This document shows, piece by piece, positions 1-11,861 of a DNA stretch of 64,000 nucleotides (the stretch's first letter is position 1; every line of letters begins with the position of its first letter). Below the pieces are notes generated by a model. The model was given only the letters and a program-made list of their open reading frames with translations, searched no databases and was not told the origin of the DNA. This DNA is from Baylisascaris procyonis (taxonomy: Eukaryota > Nematoda > Chromadorea > Rhabditida > Ascarididae), in contig JAZARR010000179.1 of the NCBI GenBank assembly GCA_037389465.1, positions 6,662,001 through 6,726,000 on the forward strand. The letters run 5' to 3'. Both the position numbers and the translations under genes were made by a program.

Positions 1-142
1 TCAGATTTGATTTGCACTGAAAAAAAACTATGTTCGTAATGCTGCCGATGAAGGAGCGTTTTCCCCTTCAAGTGTTGGCGCATCTGTCAAGTTCAGCACA
101 ACTCAACGAGTGACTCCTCGAACGTTGTGGAGGAGACGAAGA
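1..142 (+). CDS. Candidate exon of unrecognised gene, cut by window start
   Basis: The stretch is richer in G+C than what follows and stops at a good donor (GAAGA|GTAAGT). One frame reads NAADEGAFSPSSVGASVK and stays open to the donor. A second frame gives a more protein-like helical stretch (LQVLAHLSSSAQLNE, then a TGA, then LLERCGGDEE). I cannot choose between the frames. No family was recognised. The 5' side lies outside the window, so start codon and phase are unknown. Confidence 0.35.
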
Positions 143-195
143 GTAAGTCAATTCATTTTCAGTAGGTGAGGAAGCGTGTCAATGAGGCAAACGAT

Positions 196-380
196 ATGCG
201 TTTTTTTGCGTTCTAATTATCTCACTAACGAACTCAAAAGTCATCAGTAAGAATTGGGATTTGCAAAATATTTAAATAAATAAATTTTTATTTTATTTAA
301 ATAAATATTTTGCATAACTCAATTTTTACTGATGACTTTTTAAGTTCATTAATGAGTTAATTCAAATGCAAAAAACGCAT
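196..380. repeat. Foldback element: two 85-base inverted arms
   Basis: The left arm (about 196-282) begins ATGCGTTTTTTTGCG and the right arm (about 292-380) ends CAAAAAACGCAT. Reverse-complementing the right arm aligns it with the left along its whole length, sharing blocks such as AAAGTCATCAGTAA and GCAAAATATTTA. Scattered mismatches show it is not a recent copy. The centre is a short AT-rich spacer. It carries no reading frame, so it fits a MITE or foldback element inside the intron between the first two exons. I see no clear target-site duplication. Confidence 0.75.
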
Positions 381-1489
381 ACCTTTATTTTTATTTTATT
401 TTTCCATTTTCGATTGAACGAAATATTATAGCACCATCCTTAAAATGTATCACAATTTTACAGCATATTATTACTCTTCTTTGAGGTCTATTTAAAAAAA
501 AAATTGTAATCAAAGATGTATGTCTTTTTTTTTTTATGAATTTCCATTCATTGTTGTTGTTTTTTTCTCAGTATGTTCTTAAATATTGAATGAAAATTTG
601 AAAAAAAATCGTCCATTTTGAGTTATAGAATTTCCTCATGAAAACTTTAGGGTTATTTCTCTATGTTGGATAATATGAACTCTTTTCATCTCGTATCGAC
701 AATGAGAGAAAAAATGTAAAGAAAATCTTATAAACTTATACAAGTGAACGGATCAGTTCAAAACACACTGATGTTAGAGTGGGTAACTTATTGGCAACTT
801 ATGGGGAACCGATAAGTGAGATGAGTTGAAATATAAAGGCGCATATTGTGGCAGCCTTGTTGATACGCCTTTCTATTTATTTTCTATTGCCTTATTTCAT
901 TATGCATCATTATCATTGAAGAGTGGAGTTTTTGGTTCTTTGCAAATTTGCATAAATGCATTATAAAAATTTCGTACTGAATTATTTGATACGTAATTAT
1001 AGGTCGATCTAGCTGAATGAGGAATTTTTAATTAGTAGAAGGCTTCGAGTGGAATAATTAAAAAAATAAAAAAATTTTTATGTAGATGGGAAATAAAGAT
1101 ATTTTCTATTGCTTTTCTATAATTATAATTAATGGAAAAAGGAAATAAAGACGCAATCGCATAGAATTTTCTTTTCTATAATTCTAAAAAAGAAGGCATA
1201 TTGCTCAGAGTTGAAGGCTTTCCATCTTTTGCTTCTGTTGTGTCAAATATATAAATATGCGTATTTCTTTATAGCTGCAATTCATGATCTAAAAAATTAA
1301 TCGTAGTGAAATTTTATTGTTACTTTTAGTTTTTCTTGCATAATAGTTCAGCGAGGTGGATTACTGTATGTTTATATGATTACCGTATCTTATCACTGGA
1401 TAGTGTATGGAATATTGGCCACACTTTTAAGCACTATCGAATATTTGCGTTAATAATAATAGAAATATTCATATGAATTTTATTTTCAG
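381..1489. other. Probable intron, AT-rich, nothing recognised
   Basis: Between the first donor and the acceptor at 1487-1489 there is T- and A-run-rich DNA without a convincing open frame or RNA gene. Confidence 0.4.
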
Positions 1490-1617
1490 TGCACTGGACG
1501 TGATGAGATGGCCAACGAGGCTGGTGCATCGACAAGCAGCTGAAGTTAGCCGAAGATATGGACTATATTGACGACGAGATTATGCAGGCGATCAATCCGA
1601 ACTGTGCTATCGATGGT
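1490..1617 (+). CDS. Candidate exon of unrecognised gene
   Basis: It lies between a strong acceptor (ATTTTATTTTCAG) and a donor (GATG|GTATGT, or two bases earlier). The first part is open in one frame (GRDEMANEAGAST) and the second part in another (QLKLAEDMDYIDDEIMQAIN, followed by PNCAID). The switch falls near 1530-1540. The acidic second half looks like real protein. No family was recognised. It probably belongs with the exon at 1-142. Confidence 0.45.
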
Positions 1618-4049
1618 GTATGTCTTTTTTTTAGTTTTTATTTATAATTTTTTCGTTTATCTTTTTTTCTCGTCGAAGTTTTTTCTTTGAAATGATTTTA
1701 TTGTGCGTTGAAAAATATCTTCATTAGCCGTAAAAATTTTCTTCATTACCAATAAAAATGTATTAATTTCTAATGGAGGGTTCTATATTTATAATTGATA
1801 TGAGACGGCAGTTCTTAGACGTCGCAAAATAGCATCCCATAAGTAATATAACAATTCGATGCCCAATTTTCTGTTCAGTCACGAATTCAATCGGTAGGTC
1901 ATTGATAGGCAGCGGTCAATTATTTCATTAATATATGGTTTGCCTATCAACAATCCATCAGCGACGTGTTGAGGCTTAAAAGAAGAACGGTTGAACCAGT
2001 TAGATTGGTTGAATTTTACCGGTCACTTTAACCGTACTCCGATGAAGTTCTTAGCACAACATGCAAACTCACTGAGATGCGTAATAAACAAATTTTTAGT
2101 AGCCTAATGAGAGTTATGCCCATATTCTGATGCCAAATATTGCATATAGTTTTATGCTTGCTTTCATAAAAAGGCAACAGTTGGAAGCCGACTAATGTGA
2201 GGGGGGGAGGGAGGGGGAGAGGGAGATAAAGGGGGGGAAGGCGAGGTTGCCCTTCTGAATACAGGAAATTGAATTGTCTCATATCTCCCCGAATTTATGG
2301 TGGTTATATCATATAATTAAGTTTTTCATTGTTTGACTCCGAATCGACTCTCGCCACCTAGCCCAGATATAGTTTAAGATATGCATAAGTACAAAAAAAT
2401 TTGCGCAGTAATAAGAATGCTGCAGCTTCTTTCCTATATATTATATTGTAATATGTCACAAATAGTTTTTTTTTATCATTTGTGGTTTCTTACACAATGA
2501 TTTTTTTATACCTTATTATCCTGAAACTGTAAATTTCAAAAGATGCATGAGGATAAAGTTCACTTACTTGGGCGTTAATATAGTAACTATTTTTTGTAAA
2601 AAGAGTATTGCGCTAAACAATTAACTCAGATTTTGTACGATGTTTATACACTAAGTATCTAAAAATTTCATAGAAGAGGTTAAACTTGAGGGCAAATGAT
2701 CCTGAACGTACAAAAATTTTATACAAAATTGTCAATATTAATTCTAAAATTTTCACCTTTATAGAGTTGATGTTTTTGGAAGGTAGCGTTGAGAGACTTG
2801 AATATAAGTTGGGGGCACATTTCGCTATAAATCACTTGAAAAATATTTTTTTCTCTTCGTTGGTTTTTTGGAATTTGAAATGTTATCTTTGCTAGCGTTT
2901 TTTGCATAGAAGCTAAACATAAGAGCGGGGAGGGGGGGGAGGGAGAGGAGAGAAAGTAATGAGGTATTTTATCTTATTTGTTATTTTTTTTTCATTCACC
3001 TGTAGTGTCCTGACGAAATTTAAAACCCGAATCGAACCAATTTGCAAGGATTAGTGGAATAAACCTTCACACCATTAATTTCTTCTCCTCTCACTTCGCC
3101 ATTCCTTCCATTTGCTCTTCCTCTGTTTCATTATTTTCACGAGTAAATATCCTCACTATTTCAAATATATTCATATGAATATGATTTATTTTTTGTCTAT
3201 CAGTTAGGATGACATTGAATTTTATTTGCGTGGATGTTTATTTTCACTTTTTGAAATATTTTCAAAAATCCACTAAAAATTGAATTTTTATCATCATTTT
3301 TTAACTATACGATGAGTTGTTTCATTTAAATGCAAACATCTACTGAAACATATGGAAATGAAAAATAAAAAGAGCACAAGCAACTGTTATTAATATCGCT
3401 TTATTCTATATTTGCACTAATTTCTGATTATTTCACAATAATCACATATTATTTGCGTTGTTTATTTTTTATTTTTTCTCTCATTGGTGAATGTAGTTAG
3501 ATTTTATATCGATGATTTTCTTTCATCTCCACTATTCTTCATTGATTGAAATTCAATTGAGGAAATGAAGTACAATTTGAAATCGATCTATAATTTATGA
3601 ATATCAATCCACAATTCGTCTATTTCTTTTTATTTTTGACTAAATTAAATTTTTTATTTTATTATTTGTTATTTTATTCATTGTGAATATCAATGAATGA
3701 ATAGATATGCGTTCGTCCATTTTTCTTATCGTCAACGATTTTCTATGCTCTTTATTATTTTTAATTAAATAAAGTTTAATTATTTTCAGTTTTGTTATGT
3801 TATTTTATTATTTTTAATTAATAATCTGTGATAATATCTAGTGATCTTTGATGATTTTTTTCATATTTATGAACCTAAGTATATGAATATCTTCGACTAA
3901 ATTATGCTATAAATTGCTATAGTTTTTTACTAGCTCAATGAAACTTTGTAGCTGAGATGGGGAAATTTTGAGTGATAGAATCATCGTCCGTAATATTCTT
4001 CAAATTGCCTTTTACTTTGAAAGAATTTTTTGAAGTTTTGGAAGAAGTT
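1618..4049. other. AT-rich stretch without a supported gene
   Basis: Only short chance frames are seen. It holds two purine/G-run blocks (2201-2240 and 2926-2950) and long T/A-rich low-complexity DNA from 3100 to 3900. Confidence 0.4.
2201..2240 (+). repeat. G-rich low-complexity tract
   Basis: Runs of seven, three, five, three and seven G separated by one to five purine-rich bases make a G-quadruplex-capable block on the plus strand. A similar block follows at 2926-2950. Confidence 0.7.
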
Positions 4050-4628
4050 TTATACAGTACTCAATCATTGTAGCTTTTTATACGGTACTTAATCATTGTA
4101 GCTTTTTATACGGTAGTTAATCATTGTAGCTTTTTATACGGTACTTAATCATTGTAGCTTTTTATACGGTACTTAATCATTGTAGCTTTTTATACGGTAC
4201 TTGATCATTGTAGCTTTTTATACGGTACTTAATCATTGTAGCTTTTTATACAGTACTTAATCATTGTAGCTTTTTATACGGTACTTAATCATTGTAGCTT
4301 TTTATACGGTACTTAATCATTGTAGCTTTTTATACGGTACTTAATCATTGTAGCTTTTTATACGGTACTTAATCATTGTAGCTTTTTATACGGTACTTAA
4401 TCATTGTAGCTTTTTATACGGTACTTAATCATTGTAGCTTTTTATACGGTACTTAATCATTGTAGCTTTTTATACAGTACTTAATCATTGTAGCTTTTTA
4501 TACGGTACTTAATCATTGTAGCTTTTTATACGGTACTTAATCATTGTAGCTTTTTATACGGTACTTAATCATTGTAGCTTTTTATACGGTACTTAATCAT
4601 TGTAGCTTTTTATACGGTACTTAATCAT
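4050..4628. repeat. 28-bp tandem array, about 20 copies
   Basis: The repeated unit is GTACTTAATCATTGTAGCTT followed by TTTATACG. Copies are almost identical. Rare variants are TACAGTAC in place of TACGGTAC (near 4056, 4250 and 4476), GTAGTTAATC near 4113 and TTGATCATT near 4200. Since 28 is not a multiple of three and each copy holds stop codons, it does not code for a repeat protein. It is a minisatellite in non-coding DNA. Confidence 0.95.
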
Positions 4629-5812
4629 CGTTGTTATGGATTTTGCGCTGCAATAATTTGCCCGGAGGGAGGTGGAAGTAGGAAAAGGAAGCGAAGAATG
4701 TAGCTCGACTTTTCTAATATTGAAAGATAGGAATTTGTTGTAGAGTAATTTATATTTCCTTGCGCTAAATGAGAGGCTAATGCACACCTTAGAGTAGGTA
4801 TTAAGGACACGAATCTCTTGACTGAGACAAATACTGGCGGAAGTGGCCACATTTGTTTCCTTTTTTTTTTGAAGGTGATAAATTGATGATTTTTTTTTCA
4901 ACTCTCTCGAATAACTTAAATTATTTTCTTCTTAGTAAAATTCTTCCGAAAATTTCCAATTCCCTATTAATTATCGTGAAAATACATATGTTAAATAATA
5001 AGAGAGATAGCCTTCTTTGTTCGGTTGGTTCGGTTGGTACGCTTTTTAGTTCACGTTAAAATGTAAGAAGCATATTTGATGCATATCGCTAAGACTATTT
5101 TTTTTAGAGTTTTAAATATTATTTTACAGTTTTCAATGAGTATTTTGGAGGTATAAATGTTAAGGAATCTATCGAATTCGTTGATACAACTTGAGGTAGT
5201 GAAATACGATAGAGGGTTATTCCGCATTAATTTGTCACTAAGGATAAAAAAAGTTGTTTCTGAGATTAGATCTAAAGTGTGGCATCAATGCTGCGTTAGA
5301 TATTCTCTACAATTTGTGCCAACTGCATTCATCTATACTTGCTTGTTTGATATCAATTGTTCGAATAGCCTTTGTTGTCGATCTAAAGGTCGATTGAGTG
5401 ATGTTACTGAGTTTTTTTACTGGTGTAGATATGTAGCATCGAGGAGCCGAAATGCTTCTTGGTGTCGGAGCAAGAGGGCGATGCAACGATTCCAACATTG
5501 AACAAGGATGTGCTATGTTTTTTCACCGATCCAGCATATCAGGGGACGATAGCATCGTGGGAGGTCCATTGAGCGTTACATGGTATATTCTTAGTGAGAA
5601 GAATTGTTATCTGGTGAAACAAGTGCGAATACTTGTCAAAAGTATTGTTGTGTTATTCGATTACTTAAGGCCGAGTAAGGATGCTATAGCAGCTAGAAGT
5701 TTGAATTTTCCTTTCCAAGTCCTTTCAGAACAAAAAACCCCATCATCTTATTTAATTTTGAAGATATCATACTCTTCAGTCACACTTATAACATGGAGTT
5801 TGAATTAATTTA

Positions 5813-5908
5813 TTGGATGTTTGCCAAGATGTATGATTGGATGTTTGCCAAGATCTATGGTTGGATGTTTGCCAAGATCTATGATTGGATCTTTGCCAAG
5901 ATGTATGT
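5813..5908 (+). repeat. 24-bp tandem repeat, four copies
   Basis: The unit TTGGATGTTTGCCAAGATGT plus ATGA occurs four times with one or two substitutions per copy. The period is a multiple of three, and the plus frame reads WMFAKMYD or close variants. Without splice signals or a longer conserved frame this is probably a non-coding duplication. Confidence 0.85.
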
Positions 5909-6910
5909 TAGCGAATATTTTATCGATTGTAATTACTTGAAATATTGTTTTATTGATTTAATTCTAGATGGTGATATTAGGCATATTTCACTTAGTATGC
6001 CTTTTATGGATTATACGGGTAAAAATGTCCATCAAATGCATTGCACATTGGAATGTCTTCGCGAGCGGCTGATATATTATCGATTGTTTTGATTGTCATG
6101 CCTGTGAATAGTGTGCTTCTACCCTCCTTTACCTCTAATTCCAGTACATTCCTTACCCCCCTCCCTCCCCCCCTGTTTGACGACGTGGCTTCTATTGCAT
6201 TTATACGGTAGATGTGTTAGAATAGACTGAAAAGGTTTTACTATGTCGAACGAAGCGAATTATTTATTGATGACCTACTAGACGTAGAGATGATGATGGA
6301 GCAGATCTGAAGCATCTATCCAGTTGGCTTGCTTGATTCTCGCTTAAAAAGCGCAACTCTATTTATGTGCATGCAAAGCTGTTATTATTATCATATTCCC
6401 TTATAGGTTTAATGACGTTTGTTTCGTAATCTAAATTGGCAACAGATATGATTAAATGGGATTCGAATCATCACGGTCATGATCCGGACCATATTCGATC
6501 TAAACTCTTGTAAGGCGCTTAAATTTTGACAAAGTAAAACTTCATTTTGTACAGTTATAACAACTACGGAAGCACACGTTAGGTATGTTTTGATAGGTGT
6601 AGTACTTGTGCTTGTGCAGAATCTATACAACTATCTGAGACAACGCTTGCTTCATATTGGGAGGATAGTAGGGGATTGAAGTGATATGCTTGATATGCTT
6701 TCGTGTTGTGTCCACTTGCAACTCTTTGTTATATGGTATTACTTATATTGAAATCTAGCTTTAAGCGCCCTAAGGAGTACTATAATCTCTACAGTAGGCA
6801 ATAGTTGTAATTACTTATGCTATGCGAATTTGTATATGTCACAAAGTATATATGTGTATATGTTGGATGTTTTTGAGCTTTGAGCCAACTGATGTCCGGC
6901 TCAGACTGAG

Positions 6911-7089
6911 AATGATGAGTGTTTTTTGATGACCAATGAAAAATTGCCCGCAGACGAGGACGAACCCGCGACCTCTCGCTTGCCGGGCGAGTGCTCTACC
7001 ACTGAGCACTCGCCCGGCAAGCGAGAAGTCGCGGGTTCGTCCCCGTCTGCGGACAAGTTTTCATTGGTCATCAAAAACACTCATTATAT
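6911..7089. mobile_element. Palindromic tRNA-derived (SINE-like) foldback
   Basis: Two 86-base arms (6911-6996 and 7004-7089) are near-perfect inverted copies around the 7-base centre TACCACT. Each arm, read outwards, carries the 3' two thirds of a tRNA: a D-arm (GAGCACTC part), anticodon stem CTCGC/GCGAG with loop CCGGCAA, and a T-arm with B-box GGTTCGTCC. It is followed by a shared tail TTTTCATTGGTCATCAAA. The 5' acceptor strand is missing, the T-loop looks one base short and position 33 is C, so a working tRNA is unlikely. This fits a head-to-head SINE pair or a foldback grown from one SINE. Confidence 0.8.
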
Positions 7090-7746
7090 GTATATATGTA
7101 TACATATATATGACGTATATTTGTATATTATTATCGTCGTTGTTGAATGGACTAGCAGAGAATTAGGGGAGGAAGATGGTAATAATTCGTGAAGAGAGCA
7201 TTTGTCCACATTTATCCCTTAACGCTGGAAACGGTAGTTGTCAGTAATCATTCATGCATTATTCAATTTATTTCATTCAGTATTTATCGGTTATCCTCAC
7301 AGTTCTTGACGAAAACTTTCAAATTTGTTTGAAATATTCTTGACGATTTGTTTAAAGCATCGTAAATTACCGTTTCAGATATAACATTACAAATCTGAGT
7401 TTTCTTTTTCTTTTGCAATCGTTTTCGTTTATGCTTGCATATTTATGAAAGATTCTTTCACATGTCTTAACATGTTACTAGCAGTTGAATTACTTCCCAC
7501 TCTTCCCTTCCCCCTCCTCCACTTGACATCTTTTTTTTTTTTTGAATATTCGCACTCATCTTTTACTGAACCTTACATAACAAATCGCAATTTTTTGAAT
7601 TTTTATATCCGTATTGATACAAATTCATGAATAATTTTGTCACATAATGTGATTTATTAGATTTTTTAAATTGTTGAATTGTTTTTTTTTTAATAGTTGA
7701 ATTATTTTTTCAAGTCTTTGAATTGTTTTATCTTATTTATTCGCTC

Positions 7747-7803
7747 TCCCCTCCCCCCCCACCTCCTCCTTCCCCATACCGCCATCCCCCCCCCCCACCC
7801 TCA
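7747..7803 (-). repeat. C-rich tract (G-rich on minus strand)
   Basis: Repeated runs of C (up to ten in a row) broken by short A/T bases. On the minus strand this could form G-quadruplexes. It is low-complexity non-coding DNA. Confidence 0.7.
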
Positions 7804-9000
7804 CCCATCTATTTAAGTTGCTGCTATTTAAAAGTTAGTAGCGCCTTCGATGATATCATCTAATAAATGTTCGTGCGCATTCGTTTTTTATCTGCGTAAT
7901 TTTACGATGTATAATTGTAGGTGTATTGCAGGTGAAGAATGCGATAATAGCAATCGTCGAATTTATTGATGTTTCTCTACGATGGTCATCCTCATATAGA
8001 GCATGCATCTTTTTTTGCTTAGGTGAGAGCAATTTCAATTCAATTTTTAATACTCTTTTCAAAGAGTTTCATCTAATTGTAAACTGATCCATCGGTGAAA
8101 AATAACCATTATGAAGGGGTTAATTTTGAATATATAAAATGCTGCATTGCGATTTGAAACAAACCTTTTTCGCTATTGTTGAATGTAAGATAGAGATGTT
8201 AAATTTGAGCGTTTTCTTGGAGGGAGAAACGTGAGATCGAAAATCGACATTCTTTTGCATTTCAAAGTAATATTCGAAAGTAGATGGCGTTGCGCTTATT
8301 TAGCTTCATTGAATAAAATTCGGTAATGCACTATCGTATATAACGCTTCCGGCATTTTACTTCTAATGAAAGAGCAATATAGCACTACGCCATTGTTATT
8401 CTTAGTTCTATTAAGGTCATCGTTAAACTACTTAACAGTTTAAATTAGACGGTTTCTTATCAAGCCTTTGATCTACCGAGGGTGCAGCAGAATCAGAATC
8501 TACAAGCCTTGAAGGCAATAGAGTATTTCTGTATGGGTTTGTGAGTTCCGAGAATAGGAGTAAATGGGATGTATCTGGACGCTAATTAGCGACAACTCTA
8601 TCTTTCAAAGGACTCGGAGTCATGAAATGCAGATCCTGTTTATTAAACTCCCACCTCCATTTTGCAGTCAATATGAAGTTTTTGATACCACTCTGCACTT
8701 CTTTTTTTATGAAAAGCGTCTTGCTGAACACATGTCTTATTTTGCTTTTCACGAAACATTTGAGACTTTAGTGTAGAAGTGTGCAAAATTTTGATAGGAA
8801 ACATTTACCGTAGTCTATTCATGCAACATTTACCGTAGTTTCAGCTAGTAATCGCTGAAAGCATATTCTCTAGATATCTTTTAACAGATTTTTTGCTGTC
8901 ATAGGTCGTATAGAAAGACGTAAATGAAGGGGTCAGATGATGCCTTACTAATTGCCAAGACATCAATAGCATGAAAGCTTTCATCGGTGTAATTTTGCAG

Positions 9001-9212
9001 GTAAAATTACGTTATGGCATGGAGGGGCTATTTGCGTGAGCAGCGCGATTGTGGTGGTTAATTGCTACTCGAATTCGCTGCATTGAGTCGACTTAGTGGA
9101 AAGAAGGAGAAGGCTCGCAAGGCGATGGATTTCTTTTGGGCGCAGAGGAATCGTGGCAGTGACATCGTGGGAACGGTGCTTAATGTGCACTCGAGAAATT
9201 GGGTTCGGAAAG
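9001..9212 (+). CDS. EDEM-like protein exon (GH47), first visible exon
   Basis: EDEM proteins sit in the ER lumen and trim or present mannose glycans on misfolded glycoproteins so that they enter ER-associated degradation. After the acceptor AATTTTGCAG the exon reads VKLRYGM, then LLLEFAALSRLSG, then DFFWAQRNR, VGTVLNVHS and RNWVRK. These match, in order, the family blocks V-N-L-K-Y-G, T-L-L-L-E-F-A-x-L-S-R-L and W-V-R-K. Between the first two blocks the frame changes. In the second frame a TAA (9059-9061) stands where the family usually has Thr just before LLLEF. The donor GTTCG is weak. The assignment to EDEM is firm. Whether this copy works is doubtful. Upstream exons for the N-terminal third were not found. 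Confidence 0.8.
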
Positions 9213-9399
9213 GTTCGATTTTTGTTTTTTGATCGTTAATCGCTGAGAGGATGCGCATTGCAATGAGTTATACCCATTCTTTAATCGTAAAATGGACCAT
9301 ATTAGGTGCATCGATGAATTGAAGTGTCGAAATATATCGAGGTGCTTCAGAGCAGGACTTGGACTATTGATATGTAATGTTCTATGAAGATGTTTGCAG

Positions 9400-9496
9400 A
9401 TGCGGATATTGGTACGGATATTGATTCGTATTACGAGTATTGCTTTAAAGCATACACTCAACTGGTGGCGACGATCGTTTACGTCGATTCAATAAG
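9400..9496 (+). CDS. EDEM-like exon with GTDIDSYYEY block
   Basis: The acceptor TGTTTGCAG and donor AATAAG|GTAAGT are good. The split codon joins the previous exon as WVRK-DADIGTDIDSYYEY, which follows the EDEM pattern W-V-R-K-x-x-x-x-G-x-x-x-D-S-Y-Y-E-Y. The frame continues CFKAYTQL. To continue into the expected GDDRLRRFNK the reading must change frame at about 9465-9467 (CTGGTGGC), one G short of an in-frame reading. Both sides match the family so well that the break is clearly secondary. Confidence 0.85.
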
Positions 9497-10072
9497 GTAA
9501 GTGTGCACTCATTGCGTCTTAAGCATCACGTTTCCACGAAAAGGAGTGTTTGAGTTGGAAGTAAACTTAGACGAAAGTTGAAATGAAAGGAATCTCCAGT
9601 TTCATCGCTGTTTAAAAAAAAAAAAGCACATGTTTTTAATGTAGATTGCAATTGCAGGTGCTCGTTAACGTCTAAATTGGCCCAGTAGTACGATATCTTC
9701 CAAGTCATTATGCAAATCCGCTACCAAATTGGTAAAACATTCCAGCCTTATCAGATGCGTTAAGGTTAGCGCCTAAGTGGCAATCTCACATCTCCGTTCT
9801 TGCTGTATATTTCATAAGCTGTCGTTGTGATTGCTTTCCCTTGATGTGTCATTTTTTGTGATATTGGTTATTTTGTTTGCAGATTATACCTGCTTATGGT
9901 GCTATTTATTACGATTCCGAAGGGACATGGGTAATATTATCGGTCGCACTTTTTAGCCAGAAAGTGATATCCTGGAAATAGGGTGAGGGGGGGACACGAT
10001 GTTATGCTCTGAAAACAAAAATTCAATGTGATATTCAAGAATAACCACCTTAGACGATGCATATATTTGCAG

Positions 10073-10243
10073 AACTATGACGCAACAATCCGCAGTGTTC
10101 GTTGACGTGCATATGCACAAGCCATTGGTCGCTTCGCCTTCGTTCATGGATGTATTACTTGCTTTATGGCCAAGTCTACAAGTACTGGAGGGTGATCGAA
10201 ACCAGCAGTCGAATTCGACGAAATACGCTATCAAGTGACCAAG
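10073..10243 (+). CDS. EDEM-like exon with VDVHMHKP and catalytic-Asp block
   Basis: The exon starts NYDATIR, changes frame near 10095, and continues VFVDVHMHKP and MDVLLALWPSLQVLEGD. This is the GH47 block containing the conserved M-D-x-L...P-x-L-Q-V-L, whose Asp is present. At 10200-10201 the frame changes again (CGA AA CCA, one A short), after which PAVEFDEIRYQVTK matches the family motif P-A-I-E-x-H-E-M-L-Y-Q-V. The region between R and VFVDV is about six residues shorter than usual. The donor AAG|GTTATA is acceptable, and the acceptor is TATTTGCAG. Confidence 0.85.
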
Positions 10244-11453
10244 GTTATATTCAGCTTACCTTTGTTTTGTGATTACTGTGGTAAATTATTCTTCGGATTT
10301 ATCGGATGCAGTCACTGCAATGAGAAGCTCTTAAGGCTTGCGGCATGGGCGATAGTTTCCAGGCTTAGTGATTTACCACCAATAATATCAATTTTTGAGG
10401 GTTCTTCAATTGCAAAGCGGCTCATTACCTTTGATATTGCACATTGGAATTTTTTATCGTGGTTGGAATCTATAAGATTTTTGCTGTAGATCGCTAAGGA
10501 AAATCTCATCACACTTTCTGATACTCTATTTGTTTGATTTATGAATCAGAACCTCGCTATACACTTTTATAATTGTTTACTCATGCGCATTTCTAAAAAG
10601 GTTGCAAAATTAAATTATTCATTTCTATGCATAATTGATATATTTATTAATTTATTTTTATTAATGCTTGAGATGTTTTTATGAAAACACACCCACATGG
10701 TAGGCTTGCCGGCGAATTTTCGTCATTATATATGGATGAATGATATGGGCGATGAAGCTAACCACAAAACTCGCGGTTCCAACATATGGTGAACTTTTGC
10801 ATTCATAAGTCTATCGCGTCATTGGCCGTAGTGGCATTGCCAGACCACATTTCTTGCTAGTTTCCTCCCTACAGTTTTGGCTCTTTTGAAGCTAAGAGGA
10901 ATTGGACGCAGATGAAATTTCACACAAAACTATCTTTGGAAAGGGGCACCTTGCAAAAATAAAGGTTTTTATGACTCCGCAGCATAGAAAAACTCAAGCA
11001 GAATTGTGCTAAATTCAACTCTATAGCATTTGCAGTCATAAAACTAATTTATACCATCGTTTTTGGGCGTCTATTCGATGCTATTTTCATAAAGAGTCGT
11101 CTCCATATTTGTTTTATATAGACTACTCTCATCATAGTAGCGTTTGTTGGTGATTATATGAAATACATTGAAGCATCGAATTAATAAATACTACTAAGTG
11201 GCCGATTTCAGTTAGGAATTCCCCAATCCTTTATTGCTTCGACAGCTTTCTACGTAATTAATAAATTCCTCTTGTTCATTCTCTGCGAAAAGATTTTTAG
11301 TATATCTATCTCGCTGGGGTATTTTCGCCCATTTTTTGGTACAATAAACTTAGACTTCACATATTGTGTTTTCACGCAACTTATGCTACCCTTGTTACCG
11401 TAGTTTTATATTGCATTACGTCTATATAAACCAATTATTAATTTTGTTTGCAG
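10244..11453. other. EDEM intron
   Basis: This is a long intron between two exons that join in phase (VTK followed by KHRLL). Nothing else is recognised in it. Confidence 0.6.
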
Positions 11454-11564
11454 AAACATCGCTTGTTGATTGAGACATTCACGTATGATCTACGGATGCA
11501 TTGGGCACAACATCCGCCCAGGTGGAATTTCATCGACAAAGATCGGATCCACGTTGCCAAGAAC
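11454..11564 (+). CDS. EDEM-like exon with HWAQHP block
   Basis: Acceptor TTTGTTTGCAG and donor AAC|GTAAGC. The exon joins the previous one in phase and reads ETFTYDLRMHWAQHP, matching E-A-F-T-x-D-x-R-x-H-W-A-Q-H-P of EDEM. The next residues should be the strongly conserved R-P-E-F-I-E-S-T-Y but read PRWNFIDKDR. GAATTTCATCGAC would give E-F-I-D only with one T removed, and the other frame holds STLPRT, resembling the family's S-T-Y-x-L-Y-R-A-T. The second half therefore appears to carry two or more small indels. Confidence 0.8.
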
Positions 11565-11861
11565 GTAAGCAAATTGCTTTAGTTTATAGGGCAGTGAAAA
11601 AACGTAACAAAATAATAAGTGGGATTTAAGTGCTTCTAATAATTTCCTGATTGTTTGTGAGTAGACAGCTTTTTTGTGGAAAAATCCTTGTTACGTAGCA
11701 TTTTTTTTCATGTTTCATAGAGTTTGAGGTATCGAAAGTCTTTGCAGAACAGTTTTTAGCATTTCTAACAAGCCTTACGTTTAGCTGTTTTGTATGTGAT
11801 GATATAATATTTGGCTGTTTATGGCTTAACATTTAGCTCTTTGCATATCTCTTTATATTAG

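Larger units (their letters stand above)
4629..9000. other. Gene-free stretch with minor repeats
   Basis: No exon could be supported. Open frames such as 5157-5501 and 5793-6092 lack splice context and similarity to anything I recognise. Within the stretch are a 24-bp repeat, a palindromic tRNA-derived element and C-rich tracts at 6139-6176 and 7747-7803, listed separately where notable. The upstream exons of the EDEM gene should lie here or further upstream, but I could not find them. Confidence 0.4.

Noticed and set aside
5157..5808. Overlapping plus-strand frames of 114 and 118 codons
   Set aside because: No splice sites, no recognisable domain, and codon composition like the flanking non-coding DNA.
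6940..7060. Functional tRNA genes on both strands
   Set aside because: The 5' acceptor strand is absent, the T-loop is short and position 33 is C. The inverted arrangement and shared tail fit a SINE-like element.
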